DNA of 64,000 nt from Bdellovibrio bacteriovorus (GCF_001592745.1 NZ_LUKD01000005.1:62001-126000); one strand, 5' to 3'; shown: positions 43,022 through 52,565, counted from the first letter of the stretch. The notes: generated by a model not told the origin, from the sequence alone. Numbers and translations are program-made.

Positions 43022-43924
43022 GTGAAAGTGCTGCTCACCTTACTTATTTGTCTGTTTATAAATGGCTCCTATGCCCAAGACACCTTTGTGCAAAGAAGTA
43101 ATCGGCCGGCTATTCCCTGGGCTGTGGTGGATCTTCCTCCCTTTTATATTTTGTCGGGACCCCATATCGGAGAAGGTCGCATAGATCGAATCCGTGTTCT
43201 GATCCAGAAAGAGCTGCCAGAAATTCAGTTCGTTGACATGAATATTGGTATTGGTCGCGCTGTAGAACTATGGAAGATGAATAAAGAGGTCTGTTATGGA
43301 GCGGCACTGAAAACCAAAGAACGCATGCGTTGGGCTTACTTTACAGTATCCGCGTTTCAGCCGGGCAGTGAGCTGATGCTTGTGACCATGAACCGCGCTC
43401 TGTTAGAAACTCCCGCAAAAAAAGTGTCTTTGAAGAAACTTCTTCGAGAGAATCGTTGGAAGGGTTTCATCCCTATGGAAAGATCTTACGGAGAGGTCAT
43501 CGATAAAATCATCAAAGAGAACTATGTCCCTACGAATACCAAAGATCCTCGGATTTTGACTGCTGATTTCGGGAGCATTCTTAAAATGGTTGCCAAAAAA
43601 AGATATGATTTTACGCTCGAGTATTCTTCGGTAGTCAATGCTTACAACGCACGTAATATCACGGAACCTGCTTTAATGATGAAGCCCGTTCTTGAATCAA
43701 CGAGTTATGTTCCTCTTCATTTTGCGTGCACGAAAAACGAGTGGGGACGGGATATGGTACAAAAAGTCGATCAAGCCATGCAGAAGATCGCGCTCACGAA
43801 GGAATATCAAGAGGCCGTTGAGGCATGGATGGAGCCTCAGACTTTAAAGAAGAATCAACAGGCCCTGCAAGAGTTTTATCATCGCAGGGCTCAAGGACCT
43901 TGGAATACTCTTAGCGACGAATAG
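43022..43924 (+). CDS. Periplasmic solute-binding-like protein (SBP family 3-like)
   Basis: A 300-residue exported protein with a signal peptide (MKVLLTLLICLFINGSYA). The body resembles family 3 extracellular solute-binding proteins: a start such as WAVVDLPPFYIL, then ELWKMNKEVCYGAALKTKERMRWAYFT and a late YVPLHFACTK. No transporter gene is adjacent on this strand, so it is an orphan binding protein, perhaps a sensor or envelope protein. It starts with GTG behind AGGGGG. The 3' end overlaps the convergent oppC gene by 14 bases. The 195 bases before it show no gene. Confidence 0.75.
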   Translation: MKVLLTLLICLFINGSYAQDTFVQRSNRPAIPWAVVDLPPFYILSGPHIGEGRIDRIRVLIQKELPEIQFVDMNIGIGRAVELWKMNKEVCYGAALKTKERMRWAYFTVSAFQPGSELMLVTMNRALLETPAKKVSLKKLLRENRWKGFIPMERSYGEVIDKIIKENYVPTNTKDPRILTADFGSILKMVAKKRYDFTLEYSSVVNAYNARNITEPALMMKPVLESTSYVPLHFACTKNEWGRDMVQKVDQAMQKIALTKEYQEAVEAWMEPQTLKKNQQALQEFYHRRAQGPWNTLSDE

Positions 43925-45128
43925 CTTTTGGATCGATGGCGTTTTGTAAGCCGTCACCCAGATAATTAAAGCTGATCGTCGTAATAAGAATCATCACGCC
44001 GGGAAGAATTGCTAGGAATGGAGCTTGGTAAATAAGTTCTTGCGCATTATTCAGCATATTACCCCAGCTTGGCATTGGTGGCATGATACCTAAGCCAAGG
44101 AAGCTCAAAGCGGCCTCAAAAAGGATGGATTCACCCACTCCCAATGTGATGGAAACAAGAATGGGAGCAATCACGTTCGGGAACATGTGGCGAACGATGA
44201 TGGTGCTGTCTTTCGCACCCAAGGTTCTTGCAGCCAAAACGAATTCGCGCTCACGAATCGAAAGAATACTTCCACGTACTAAACGAGCCACCGTCATCCA
44301 AGAGAAAATACAAAGAATGATAATCATTTTAAAGACACTCTCATTCGATGTACTTACCAAGGCTTTCAGCCATGGGATCTTGGTCAAATCAATAGCGGCA
44401 ATCACGATAAGAACCGGGATGTGTGGCAAAGAAAGAAGCGCATCTGTCACGCGCATCAAGACGGTGTCGATCAATCCTCCATAGAAGCCGGCAATACTTC
44501 CGATAAGAAGTCCGACCAGCGCAGAGGCAATCGCCACAAGAACGCCCACACCCATGGAAACACGTGTGCCGTAAACAAGACGGATGAATACATCGCGACC
44601 TAGTTCGTCCGTTCCAAAAAGATGGAAAGTCTCAAAGTTTTTAAACAAAGAAATCAAGCCCGTCGCTTCCGCGACATTCAAAGACTCAAGATGAGAAACC
44701 GCTTGTTTAACATCTTGAGCGGCCAATTCATAAATCGCATCGGCTTCAGCAACTTGAACAACACCTTTTTCAACCAGGGCTTTTTGAATTTTGTCAGCAA
44801 TCTCTGGGTTTACGGTGATGTAGCGTTCGATGTCAGTTTCACGAACGTCTTGACCGACTTGAGCAGTTGTCATCGGAGCTAAATAGCGATTTCCGACGTT
44901 TTGTGCATCCGGATCCAGTTCTGTCAGGCTTTGGATCTGATTGGCGAAGATAGCGATAAACATCAAGAAGCTGATAACCACGGCGCCCGCAACAGCCGCT
45001 TTATGCTCCATAAACTGAGTCAGCACCATCTTCCACATAGGTTGGGCTTTTTCAATCTTGGCGCGTTCCTCTTGAGAAAGGCCAGTGTCGATTTCAATCT
45101 CATTCATAGTGATTTCATTTGAACTCAT
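43911..45128 (-). CDS. oppC: Oligopeptide ABC transporter permease OppC, with an extra loop
   Basis: A 405-residue inner-membrane permease, longer than the usual roughly 300. The C-terminal part is canonical: FGTDELGRDVFIRL (171-184), five helices, and the ATPase-contact loop AARTLGAKDSTIIVRHMFPN. Between helix 1 (about 45-63) and the FGTDELGRD motif there are about 107 residues, mostly charged and helical, where family members have roughly 35-45. This extra segment would face the periplasm. It is last in the minus-strand opp operon. Confidence 0.9.
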   Translation of the reverse strand: MSSNEITMNEIEIDTGLSQEERAKIEKAQPMWKMVLTQFMEHKAAVAGAVVISFLMFIAIFANQIQSLTELDPDAQNVGNRYLAPMTTAQVGQDVRETDIERYITVNPEIADKIQKALVEKGVVQVAEADAIYELAAQDVKQAVSHLESLNVAEATGLISLFKNFETFHLFGTDELGRDVFIRLVYGTRVSMGVGVLVAIASALVGLLIGSIAGFYGGLIDTVLMRVTDALLSLPHIPVLIVIAAIDLTKIPWLKALVSTSNESVFKMIIILCIFSWMTVARLVRGSILSIREREFVLAARTLGAKDSTIIVRHMFPNVIAPILVSITLGVGESILFEAALSFLGLGIMPPMPSWGNMLNNAQELIYQAPFLAILPGVMILITTISFNYLGDGLQNAIDPKAIRR

Positions 45129-45139
45129 CGTCTTAGCCC

Positions 45140-46111
45140 TTATTGATACGAAATTCTTGGATCTGCAAATCCATACAAGATGTCAGCCAGTAGATTCGCC
45201 AAAAGAACCATGCTGACAGAGATAACAAAAGAAATCATCGCGACGTTGTAGTCGTTCCCGATGATAGAGTCGTAAACCAACTTACCAACGCCTTGGTAAG
45301 CAAAAACTGTTTCTGTTAGAATCGCACCCGAGAAAAGACCCGAGAAGCTTAAAGCCAGGATCGTGATCAGTGGAATTAAAGCGTTTCGGAAACCGTGCTG
45401 CCAGATCACGCGACGACGTGAAAGACCTTTGGCGCGTGCTGTGCGGATGAAGTCATTTCTCATGGCTTCAAGCATTGCAGAACGAGTAAAGCGAGAAAAA
45501 CGACCAATCTGTTGAATAGCCAAACTGAGGACCGGAAGAATCAAGTAAATCGAGCGATCCGCAAGATCAGCCCAAAATCCCATGGGGCCTGCACCAATAG
45601 TTTGTGTGCCGCCCGCAGGAAGAATAGGGATCTTCACGGCGAAAATAATAATCAAAACAATCGCCAACCAGAAGGAGGGAATGGAGATGCCGGCAAAAGA
45701 GAAAAGATTCACGAAGTAGTCTGTCTTACTTCCTGGTTTAAGTGCCGAGATCACACCTAGTGGGATTGCAATTAAGAGTGAAAGCGTGAGTGACGCAAAA
45801 GAAAGAATAAATGTATTCCAAAGACGAGGTCCCATAAGCTCTTGAACAGGAACACGGTAGGTACGGCTGTAACCCAAATCGCCCTGGGCAATGGAAGCCA
45901 CCCAATTTGCATATCTTTTATAAACAGGTTGATCCAAACCGTACAATGACTTCAGACGGGCTACGTCTTCAGCCGTAATTTTAGGATTCGAAGCGACCAT
46001 CATGTCTACAGGATCCCCGGGCATTAAGCTCATCAAATAAAAACACACGTAGGAAAGCACAACAATCACAGCGAGTGTTTGTAAAATTCTACGGGTAATA
46101 AATGTAGTCAT
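45140..46111 (-). CDS. oppB: Oligopeptide ABC transporter permease OppB
   Basis: A 323-residue inner-membrane permease of the peptide/nickel family: N-terminal FITRRILQTLAVIVVLSYVCF, the LMPGDPVDMM motif, six helices and the EAA-type loop RTARAKGLSRRRVIWQHGFRNALIP. It forms the channel with OppC. It lies between oppA and oppC; the ribosome-binding site GTGAGG is directly after an intercistronic hairpin. Confidence 0.92.
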   Translation of the reverse strand: MTTFITRRILQTLAVIVVLSYVCFYLMSLMPGDPVDMMVASNPKITAEDVARLKSLYGLDQPVYKRYANWVASIAQGDLGYSRTYRVPVQELMGPRLWNTFILSFASLTLSLLIAIPLGVISALKPGSKTDYFVNLFSFAGISIPSFWLAIVLIIIFAVKIPILPAGGTQTIGAGPMGFWADLADRSIYLILPVLSLAIQQIGRFSRFTRSAMLEAMRNDFIRTARAKGLSRRRVIWQHGFRNALIPLITILALSFSGLFSGAILTETVFAYQGVGKLVYDSIIGNDYNVAMISFVISVSMVLLANLLADILYGFADPRISYQ

Positions 46112-46126
46112 GATGGTTCCTCACTC

Positions 46127-46158
46127 AAAGCTCTGTCTTGGTTTCAAAACAGAGCTTT
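46127..46158 (-). promoter_or_regulatory. Intercistronic hairpin between oppA and oppB
   Basis: AAAGCTCTGT (46127-46136) and ACAGAGCTTT (46149-46158) are perfect 10-base complements with a 12-base loop, just after the oppA stop. No T-run follows on the minus-strand transcript, so it is more likely to protect the oppA 3' end or partly attenuate than to terminate fully. It would give more binding protein than permease. Confidence 0.6.
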
Positions 46159-46168
46159 AAAAAATATC

Positions 46169-47860
46169 TTAATTCAATGACCAGTCTTCTACGTTGTTTG
46201 TTTCGTAGAATTGATGGCCTGACATTTTGTAGTTCTTCAAATTCTTAGGTGTTACAGAAATATCTGAACGGTAGTAAAGCGGAAGCACTGGAACGTCCAT
46301 TGTGTACGCTTTAAGAATGTCGTGAACTAGGTTTGTACGTTTTGAAGCGTTGAACTCAACGTCCAAAGCATCCAAGTTTTTATCAACAGCCGGATTTGCC
46401 CAGCCATGGAAGTTTTGCCCCGACCAACCGTTAGAGCTGTTAGGGATCGCTTTAGAAGAAACTGTCGAGCGAGGGCTATTTTCAGGAGAAGAAACCCAAG
46501 CAAACAAAGCCAAGCCGTCAAACTTACGTTTTGTCATAGTTTCAGCAAAGAACACACGCGCCGGTTCGTTTTTCACAAGAACTTCGATACCAGCCTGTTT
46601 CCATTGGTTTTGCAGGTAAACCTGAACAAGCTCGCGAGTTTTATTACCCGCCGTAGTTTGGAATACCAAAGAAAGGCGTTTGCCATCTTTTGCACGGTAT
46701 CCATCTGCACCCATTTTCCAGCCAGCTTCATCCAAAAGTTTACCAGCTTCACGCTTTGAGTAGCGGTACACTGTCACAACTTTTGGATCGGCCGTGAACC
46801 AAGGGTCTTTCGGAGATACGTTGTGAATTGCCACTTGTTGTTTGCCTTCGAAAAGCGCTTTTACCAAGTCATCGCGATTGATGGAGTAAAGAAGAGCTTT
46901 ACGTACACGCACATCTTTCAAAATAGGGTTGTCCAATTTAAGGTCGATGTGTTCGTAAGTCACTGAAGGAACAAAGTGAACGTCGTACGGAAGGTTTTCT
47001 GTTTTAGCTTTCTTTTCAAAAGCCAAAGCCTGGTCGAAATCCAAACCCAACGTAGAGATCATGTCGATCGTACCAGAACGAAGATTTGCCTCCATTGTTC
47101 CTGTATTAGGAATCAACTTCACGATGATTTTTTTGATCTGAGGTTGTTTTCCATAGAAATGTGGATTTGGTGCAAATGCCACATGCGAACCCAATTTTAC
47201 TTCAGAAATCACGTAAGGTCCGTTGTAAAGACCTGGATTTGTTGCATTACGTACGTAGTTTGAGTTCTTTTCGTAGCCCTCTTTTTGTTTTCCGTATTTA
47301 TCAAACACCGCTTTTTCGATGTGAGTTGGAACCGGGAAGAATTGAGCCAGCTGATAGAAATCCCATTTTGCTTTGTCGTACTTGAAAGTGCATTTCTTAG
47401 GGTTTTTAGGATCAATGTCGATTTTTTCAACTTGAGTCCAATTTTCTTTTTCACCCACGCTGACATTGTTGCTCGTAGCAATCGTATGAGCCGTGATGAA
47501 GTCTTGGCAGATTACAGGCTTTCCGTCGCCCCATTTTGCGCCTTCAAGAAGTTCCCACGTCGCGACAACTTTCTTTTTTCCTCCGTCGTCAATAATCTTC
47601 GCTGTGCCTTTGTCCAAAGAAGGAATTTCTTTAGCCAATTGAGCCACCCATTTACCTTCTGGAGTGAGGTTCACTAAAGAGCGACCTACCAAACGGTACA
47701 TGTAAGCAGAAGCTGACATGGTCATGATAAGCGGATTCATCGTCTCAAATTCTTGAGAGATTCCGATTTTAAGCTCATTGTTTGTTGGAGCAGCCAAAGC
47801 CTGGCTTGTAAAGCCAAAACCCGCTACCAGCATGAGTCCTTTCGCAAACTTATTCAACAT
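46169..47860 (-). CDS. oppA: Periplasmic oligopeptide-binding protein OppA
   Basis: A 563-residue family 5 solute-binding protein with a signal peptide (MLNKFAKGLMLVAGFGFTSQALA, cleavage before APTNN) and no lipobox, so it is soluble in the periplasm. The family's opening (LKIGISQEFETMNPL) and LIPNTGTMEANLRSG and VRKALLYSINRDDLV motifs are present. It captures peptides and delivers them to OppBC. A strong AAGGAG ribosome-binding site and a downstream hairpin suggest higher yield than its operon partners. Confidence 0.92.
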   Translation of the reverse strand: MLNKFAKGLMLVAGFGFTSQALAAPTNNELKIGISQEFETMNPLIMTMSASAYMYRLVGRSLVNLTPEGKWVAQLAKEIPSLDKGTAKIIDDGGKKKVVATWELLEGAKWGDGKPVICQDFITAHTIATSNNVSVGEKENWTQVEKIDIDPKNPKKCTFKYDKAKWDFYQLAQFFPVPTHIEKAVFDKYGKQKEGYEKNSNYVRNATNPGLYNGPYVISEVKLGSHVAFAPNPHFYGKQPQIKKIIVKLIPNTGTMEANLRSGTIDMISTLGLDFDQALAFEKKAKTENLPYDVHFVPSVTYEHIDLKLDNPILKDVRVRKALLYSINRDDLVKALFEGKQQVAIHNVSPKDPWFTADPKVVTVYRYSKREAGKLLDEAGWKMGADGYRAKDGKRLSLVFQTTAGNKTRELVQVYLQNQWKQAGIEVLVKNEPARVFFAETMTKRKFDGLALFAWVSSPENSPRSTVSSKAIPNSSNGWSGQNFHGWANPAVDKNLDALDVEFNASKRTNLVHDILKAYTMDVPVLPLYYRSDISVTPKNLKNYKMSGHQFYETNNVEDWSLN

Positions 47861-47902
47861 ACGTACTCCTTGTTGATTAATAATAATTCCCCAAAAAAAT
47901 AA

Positions 47903-48874
47903 CTATTTTGCCGTCGTCAACCAGCACGCTTTTTGATGCGTGCCTTCGCCCTCTAGAACCGGAATCTGTGAAGCACAGACGTCCATCTTATGTGGGCAGC
48001 GCGGATGGAAGGTGCAGCCCGATGGAGGGTTGATAGGACTTGGAACTTCTCCGCCTAAGGACTTCTTCATGATTTTTTTACCGTGACCTACGCGAGGAAT
48101 CGCGCTGATCAAAGCTTGTGTATAAGGATGTTTTGGGTTGCTGAAAAGCTCATCGCGGGTCGCTATTTCCACGATTTTACCCAAGTACATCACCGCAATC
48201 CGATCGCAGGTATGCTCGATCACTGAAAGGTCATGAGAGATAAAGATATAAGTCAGGTTTAGTTTCTCTTGAAGATCCTTGAGTAGATTTAAAATCTGTG
48301 CCTGAATAGAAACGTCCAAAGCGCTCACAGGCTCATCACAGATAATCAGTTCAGGATTTAAAGCAATCGCGCGCGCGATACTAATACGCTGGCGTTGACC
48401 ACCTGAAAATTCATGTGGGTAGCGATTGACGTGGGCTTTGCGAAGCCCGACAAGTTCAATCAATTCCAAAACACGGGCATTGCGTTCCGCGGGAGTTCCC
48501 ACATCGTGAATGTCCATCGGCTGACGAATGATTTGTCCTACAGTCATGCGCGGATCCAAAGAGGCGTAAGGATCCTGGAAAATCATCTGCATGTTTTTGC
48601 GTTTTTTACGGAGAGCTTCACCTTTGAGAGTTAAAAAGTCCTGGCCGTCAAAGCTGATCGCGCCACCCGTGGGTTCGTAAAGACGAATCAACGTGCGACC
48701 CAGTGTGGATTTACCACAGCCAGACTCGCCCACAAGTCCTAAGGTTTCACCCTTACGAACATAAAGGGACACGTCGTCGACAGCTTTGACGCTGGCCACT
48801 TCACGCAACAAAAGACCTTTGCGGATCGGGAAGTGCTTTTTAATGTTTTTTGCATCAAGAATGATATCGCTCAT
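47903..48874 (-). CDS. oppF: Oligopeptide ABC transporter ATPase OppF
   Basis: A 323-residue cytoplasmic ATPase: Walker A GESGCGKST, signature FSGGQRQR, Walker B LIICDEPVSALD and the C-terminal oligopeptide/dipeptide domain with cysteines (SGCTFHPRCPHKMDVC) that bind an iron-sulfur cluster in some homologues. It pairs with OppD to drive import. It is 14 bases downstream of oppD. Confidence 0.93.
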   Translation of the reverse strand: MSDIILDAKNIKKHFPIRKGLLLREVASVKAVDDVSLYVRKGETLGLVGESGCGKSTLGRTLIRLYEPTGGAISFDGQDFLTLKGEALRKKRKNMQMIFQDPYASLDPRMTVGQIIRQPMDIHDVGTPAERNARVLELIELVGLRKAHVNRYPHEFSGGQRQRISIARAIALNPELIICDEPVSALDVSIQAQILNLLKDLQEKLNLTYIFISHDLSVIEHTCDRIAVMYLGKIVEIATRDELFSNPKHPYTQALISAIPRVGHGKKIMKKSLGGEVPSPINPPSGCTFHPRCPHKMDVCASQIPVLEGEGTHQKACWLTTAK

Positions 48875-48888
48875 TGTCTTCCCCGCAA

Positions 48889-49860
48889 TTAAAGTGGATT
48901 AAAGCAAGCCACGTTGTGACCCGGTTTGATTTCCACCAAAGGTGGTTTGTTCGCCGTGCATTCGCCTTTAGCGCGAGTGCATCTGTTTACAAACGGGCAG
49001 CCGCGCGGAAGATCAAAAGGAGCAGGTACGCTGCCTTCAATTGTATTCAAACGTTTCACTCTCTCTCCGAACTTAGGACGGGAAGAGATCAATGCCGCAG
49101 TGTAGGGGTGGCGAGGGTTTAAGAAAAGCTCTTGGGTTTCAGACTGCTCACATGTTTGTCCGCCGTACATGACTAAAACGCGATCTGAAATTTCAGAAAT
49201 CACACCCAAGTCATGGGTGATGAACTGAACGGTCATATTGAACTTCGCTTGCAGAGTTTGAATCAGCTCTAGAATCTGCGCTTGAATGGTTACATCCAAA
49301 GCCGTCGTCGGTTCATCGGCGATAAGGAATGTCGGATCGCAGGAAAGAGCCATAGCGATCATAGCTCTTTGTCTCATACCGCCTGAAAGTTGGTGGGGGT
49401 AGGCGTTATAGCGTTCCTCCGGTGAAGGAATGCCGACAAGACGGAGCATCTCAATCGCACGTTCTTTGGACTCTTTTGGTGAACACTTTTTGTGTTTCAT
49501 AATTTGTTCATCCATCTGATAGCCGATGGTAAGAACAGGGTTTAGGGCGGTCATGGGCTCTTGAAAGATCATGGCCATTTCGCCGCCACGAACTTCAGCC
49601 ATTGCCCCTTCAGAAAGTTTCAAAAGGTCGCGACCGTTTAATAAAACTTGGCCACCGGAAACTTGTCCCGGTTTTTCGATCAGGCGCATCAAAGAATAAG
49701 AGGTGACGGATTTACCGCTTCCGGATTCGCCCACGATGCCCAAAGTCTGCCCTTTTTGGATGGAATAACTGATGTTATTCACCGCGCGCACGGGGCCGGC
49801 GTTGGTATGAAAGGTCGTTTCTAAGTTTTTAACTTCAAGTACTGGAGTTTGCACCGTCAC
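48889..49860 (-). CDS. oppD: Oligopeptide ABC transporter ATPase OppD
   Basis: A 323-residue ATPase: Walker [11 protein letters not shown], signature LSGGMRQR, Walker [13 protein letters not shown], and a C-terminal cysteine-containing peptide-transporter domain ([16 protein letters not shown]). It starts with GTG at 49860 behind AAGGA; the nearby ATG is out of frame and followed at once by a stop. It lies nine bases after sohB, so the protease gene and the transporter are probably one transcript. Confidence 0.93.
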   Translation of the reverse strand: MTVQTPVLEVKNLETTFHTNAGPVRAVNNISYSIQKGQTLGIVGESGSGKSVTSYSLMRLIEKPGQVSGGQVLLNGRDLLKLSEGAMAEVRGGEMAMIFQEPMTALNPVLTIGYQMDEQIMKHKKCSPKESKERAIEMLRLVGIPSPEERYNAYPHQLSGGMRQRAMIAMALSCDPTFLIADEPTTALDVTIQAQILELIQTLQAKFNMTVQFITHDLGVISEISDRVLVMYGGQTCEQSETQELFLNPRHPYTAALISSRPKFGERVKRLNTIEGSVPAPFDLPRGCPFVNRCTRAKGECTANKPPLVEIKPGHNVACFNPL

Positions 49861-49869
49861 ATGTCCTTC

Positions 49870-50889
49870 TTAAAGAAAGCGTCGAGTTTCTAATTCTTCC
49901 AAAATGGAAAGACTGCCTTTTTTGAAAGCCTTTCCGATAATTCCCGTGAGTTTATCACTAAAACTCACGTGATGTTCGTACTTTACTTTAACTATTTGGT
50001 GCTGATGAGAGAGATCGAGCAGATAATCGTCGCTGGTGCGAATTTCATCCACCAAGCCCTTCGCAATGGCTTGTTCGCCGTACCAATATTCGCCAGTGGC
50101 AACCTCATTCAAATTGAGATTTGGACGGAATTTATGAACGAAGTTCTTAAATAAAACGTGAGTATCCTCAAGTTGTTCTTTAAATTTTTCTTCACCCTTC
50201 GGAGTGATTTCTCCTAAAAGGCTGACAGTGCGTTTGTATTCGCCCGCGGTGTATTCTTTGAAATCCACATCGTGTTTTTTAAGAACGCGGTGAAGATTGG
50301 GCACTTGAGCGACCACGCCAATAGAGCCGACGATAGCAAAAGGGGCACAAAGAATTTTATTTGCCGTGCACGACATCAAGTAGCCACCACTAGCAGCTAC
50401 TTTGTCCACACAGATCGTTAGCGGGATCTGTTTATCACGGATGCGTAGAAGTTGAGAGGCCGCTAGCCCGTAACCATGCACCACGCCGCCAGGGCTTTCC
50501 ACGCGAACAACGACCTCATCCTTAGGAGTGGCGATAGTTAGGACCGCCGTCACTTCTTCGCGCAGGTTTTCAACCGCAGAAGCTTTTACGTCGCCTTCGA
50601 AATCAATCAGGAAGATTTTCTTTTCTTGGTCACGGGATTTGTTTTCAGAGCTCTTCTTTTCTTCTTTAAGTTTTTTGCGCAACTCTTTGCGTTCGTTCTT
50701 AGTTAAAGTTTGCGCTTTAAGAAGGGTTTTGAAGTTTTTGTATTTCTTGTGAAGAAGTTCGACTTGGATTTCATTTTTATGGCCGGCTTTGGCTGCGACC
50801 ATGGCGATCACCAAAATGACGGCGATGATGGCAAAAAGAATCAAAAATGTCTGCGCTGCGAAAATACCAATGTGTTCTAATGCGTTCAT
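49870..50889 (-). CDS. sohB: Membrane-anchored serine protease, SohB type (S49 family)
   Basis: A 339-residue inner-membrane protease. N-terminal helix about 12-33, then a charged linker rich in Lys/Glu (about 48-90) and the S49 protease domain. The catalytic Ser167 (VAASGGYLMSC) and Lys219 (AGEYKRT) form the Ser/Lys dyad; FAIVGSIGVVAQVPN is the usual following motif. It probably cleaves peptides or proteins at the periplasmic face. It is first in the operon with oppDFABC, which suggests coupling of peptide production to uptake. Confidence 0.9.
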   Translation of the reverse strand: MNALEHIGIFAAQTFLILFAIIAVILVIAMVAAKAGHKNEIQVELLHKKYKNFKTLLKAQTLTKNERKELRKKLKEEKKSSENKSRDQEKKIFLIDFEGDVKASAVENLREEVTAVLTIATPKDEVVVRVESPGGVVHGYGLAASQLLRIRDKQIPLTICVDKVAASGGYLMSCTANKILCAPFAIVGSIGVVAQVPNLHRVLKKHDVDFKEYTAGEYKRTVSLLGEITPKGEEKFKEQLEDTHVLFKNFVHKFRPNLNLNEVATGEYWYGEQAIAKGLVDEIRTSDDYLLDLSHQHQIVKVKYEHHVSFSDKLTGIIGKAFKKGSLSILEELETRRFL

Positions 50890-50996
50890 GAGGCTCCTTC
50901 GAACAAGGGCTTACGTTATTCAGGAATTAGCCAAAGGTCGAGCATCTTTTTTGTTTGCTCAAAAAAATTCTGGGAGCCTGATAAGCTGGTGCCAAG

Positions 50997-51746
50997 ATGA
51001 TCCATTCACGCGCGTTTTTCATCAGCATTGTTGTAGCTCTTTTTTGTGCCAATTCGTGGGCGCAAAATGCTGAAATCCAACGCCTTTCCGGTTTTGCTCA
51101 GCATCAAAAAAATCTCGATCAATTCGACGTTGCTCGCAGCAAAGGGGAACGGGCGCATCTCGAAGAAGAAGAGCAGTGGGAAAATCAAAAATTGCGCGCT
51201 CTTGAAGATTACAAATCTCGAAAAAGTTCAGTGCGTATGAGCGAGGACGGCCCTGAGGCTCAAGCTGATGCGGCTGCTAAGAGAAAAGTTGCCCAAGAAT
51301 ACGAAGAGTCTCGCGAAAAGTATGCCGCTCAAAAATCAAAACTGACGGCTATTGATCGTCAAGCACTGCATTTGCCCACAGAAGCGACTGAATTAGGCTT
51401 AGATGAATTGCGTCCGCGCTATGACTATCGCAAGCGTGCGATGTTTGGGGCTCAATCGAAATTTGGTCGTCCTGGCTCTTCTTCAAGCTCTGGGGGAAGT
51501 AGTGGATTTGGTGGGGGAGGCGGCTCTTCGTTCCCACCACCGCCCACATTTGATGATTTTGGTGGAGGAGACGGAGGTTACGTTCCGGCTCCAAATATGT
51601 CGGATGATTTCGGAGATGTTCCACCGCCACCACCACCACCACCTCCAGGATTTGGAGATGATTTTGGTGGTTTCCAGGGGGGGGCTGACTTCCCACCACC
51701 ACCTCCGCCGCCGCCACCGTTCGGTGATGAGGGTGGGGAATTTTAA
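50997..51746 (+). CDS. Exported proline/glycine-rich protein with two nine-proline runs
   Basis: A 249-residue protein with a signal peptide (MIHSRAFFISIVVALFCANSWA). Residues about 25-135 are charged and helical (many Glu, Lys, Gln). From about 155 the sequence is Ser/Gly-rich, then acidic FDDFGG and SDDFGD-type segments alternate with two runs of nine consecutive prolines. No domain is recognised. The polyproline/acidic pattern resembles binding tracts in eukaryotic actin regulators, but only as composition. Probably a surface or periplasmic protein. Its last four bases overlap the convergent VC0807-type gene. Confidence 0.7.
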   Translation: MIHSRAFFISIVVALFCANSWAQNAEIQRLSGFAQHQKNLDQFDVARSKGERAHLEEEEQWENQKLRALEDYKSRKSSVRMSEDGPEAQADAAAKRKVAQEYEESREKYAAQKSKLTAIDRQALHLPTEATELGLDELRPRYDYRKRAMFGAQSKFGRPGSSSSSGGSSGFGGGGGSSFPPPPTFDDFGGGDGGYVPAPNMSDDFGDVPPPPPPPPPGFGDDFGGFQGGADFPPPPPPPPPFGDEGGEF

Positions 51747-52459
51747 TTTTCTTTTATGAGCTCTTCGGTAGAAAGACCGGAGTACTCTTTGATGCCTCGC
51801 ATGAGATACCAGAAGATTCCCAAGAGAAAAATAATAGAAGGCACCATGATGATGGCCATCGACCACGTCGTCATTTGTGCGATCTGATCATTTAAAACCA
51901 GAGATTGCGCTTCTGACGATAAGTTCGAATCGATGTTGATAAAAATACGTCTTGCTAGCACGAAGTTGCAAATCGCACTGAAGGCAAAGGACAACGAAAG
52001 CCAGATAGTGGCCTTCCTCATGTGATCATGAAACTCGACTTGTTTTCCGTGTTCTTTCAAGCGGTTTTCTAACAAATCCACTTTCATGATCGAGGGGTTT
52101 AAGAAGAGTGTTTCAATAAAAGGACGCTTTGTAAAAGCAGATCCCAGAACAAAGAGCCCTACGAGTGCCGGGAAGGCCGCTTCTTTCACCGCGAACCAAA
52201 AACCATGCAAACCCATCAATGCCAGGCCGCCTGTTAAAAGGACATTCAGAAGGCCCAACGCTGAAAATGCATTGGCTTTTTTGCGCTTGATCAAATCATA
52301 AGCGCCGTACCCCAAGGGAAATGCCAGAGCTAAGATCAGCGCCCAAAAAGGGCCGATGAATTTGCTTAATTTATTTAAAATTAAAACGGGAAGTACGATG
52401 TTGAAAACGAGATTCAAAAGCCCGTTTTCCTTTGGCGGATTTTCTTGGACAGATTGCAT
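51743..52459 (-). CDS. VC0807-type integral membrane protein
   Basis: A 238-residue protein with about six hydrophobic helices. The N-terminal segment LVFNIVLPVLILNKLSK and PLGYGAYDLIKRKKANAFSALGLLNVLLTGG fit the VC0807 family of uncharacterised membrane proteins. The function is unknown. It is convergent with the proline-rich gene. No clear ribosome-binding site precedes the ATG. Confidence 0.7.
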   Translation of the reverse strand: MQSVQENPPKENGLLNLVFNIVLPVLILNKLSKFIGPFWALILALAFPLGYGAYDLIKRKKANAFSALGLLNVLLTGGLALMGLHGFWFAVKEAAFPALVGLFVLGSAFTKRPFIETLFLNPSIMKVDLLENRLKEHGKQVEFHDHMRKATIWLSLSFAFSAICNFVLARRIFINIDSNLSSEAQSLVLNDQIAQMTTWSMAIIMVPSIIFLLGIFWYLMRGIKEYSGLSTEELIKEN

Positions 52460-52565
52460 CCCAGCATAGTTGTCGGCTTATGCTAAAAAGGCAAGCTGCG
52501 CTGTGCGTAGAAATGCAAATTAGCACACGGACTACTTATCCATTAGAAATGGACTAACATGGGCT

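Noticed and set aside
42865-43101. A 78-codon frame in the gap before the solute-binding protein gene
   Set aside because: It overlaps the GTG start and signal peptide of the recognised gene in another frame and has no ribosome-binding site or known motif.
51349-51866. Antisense frames over the polyproline gene
   Set aside because: They are Trp/Arg/Val-rich products of CCA/CCT repeats read backward and have no coding features.
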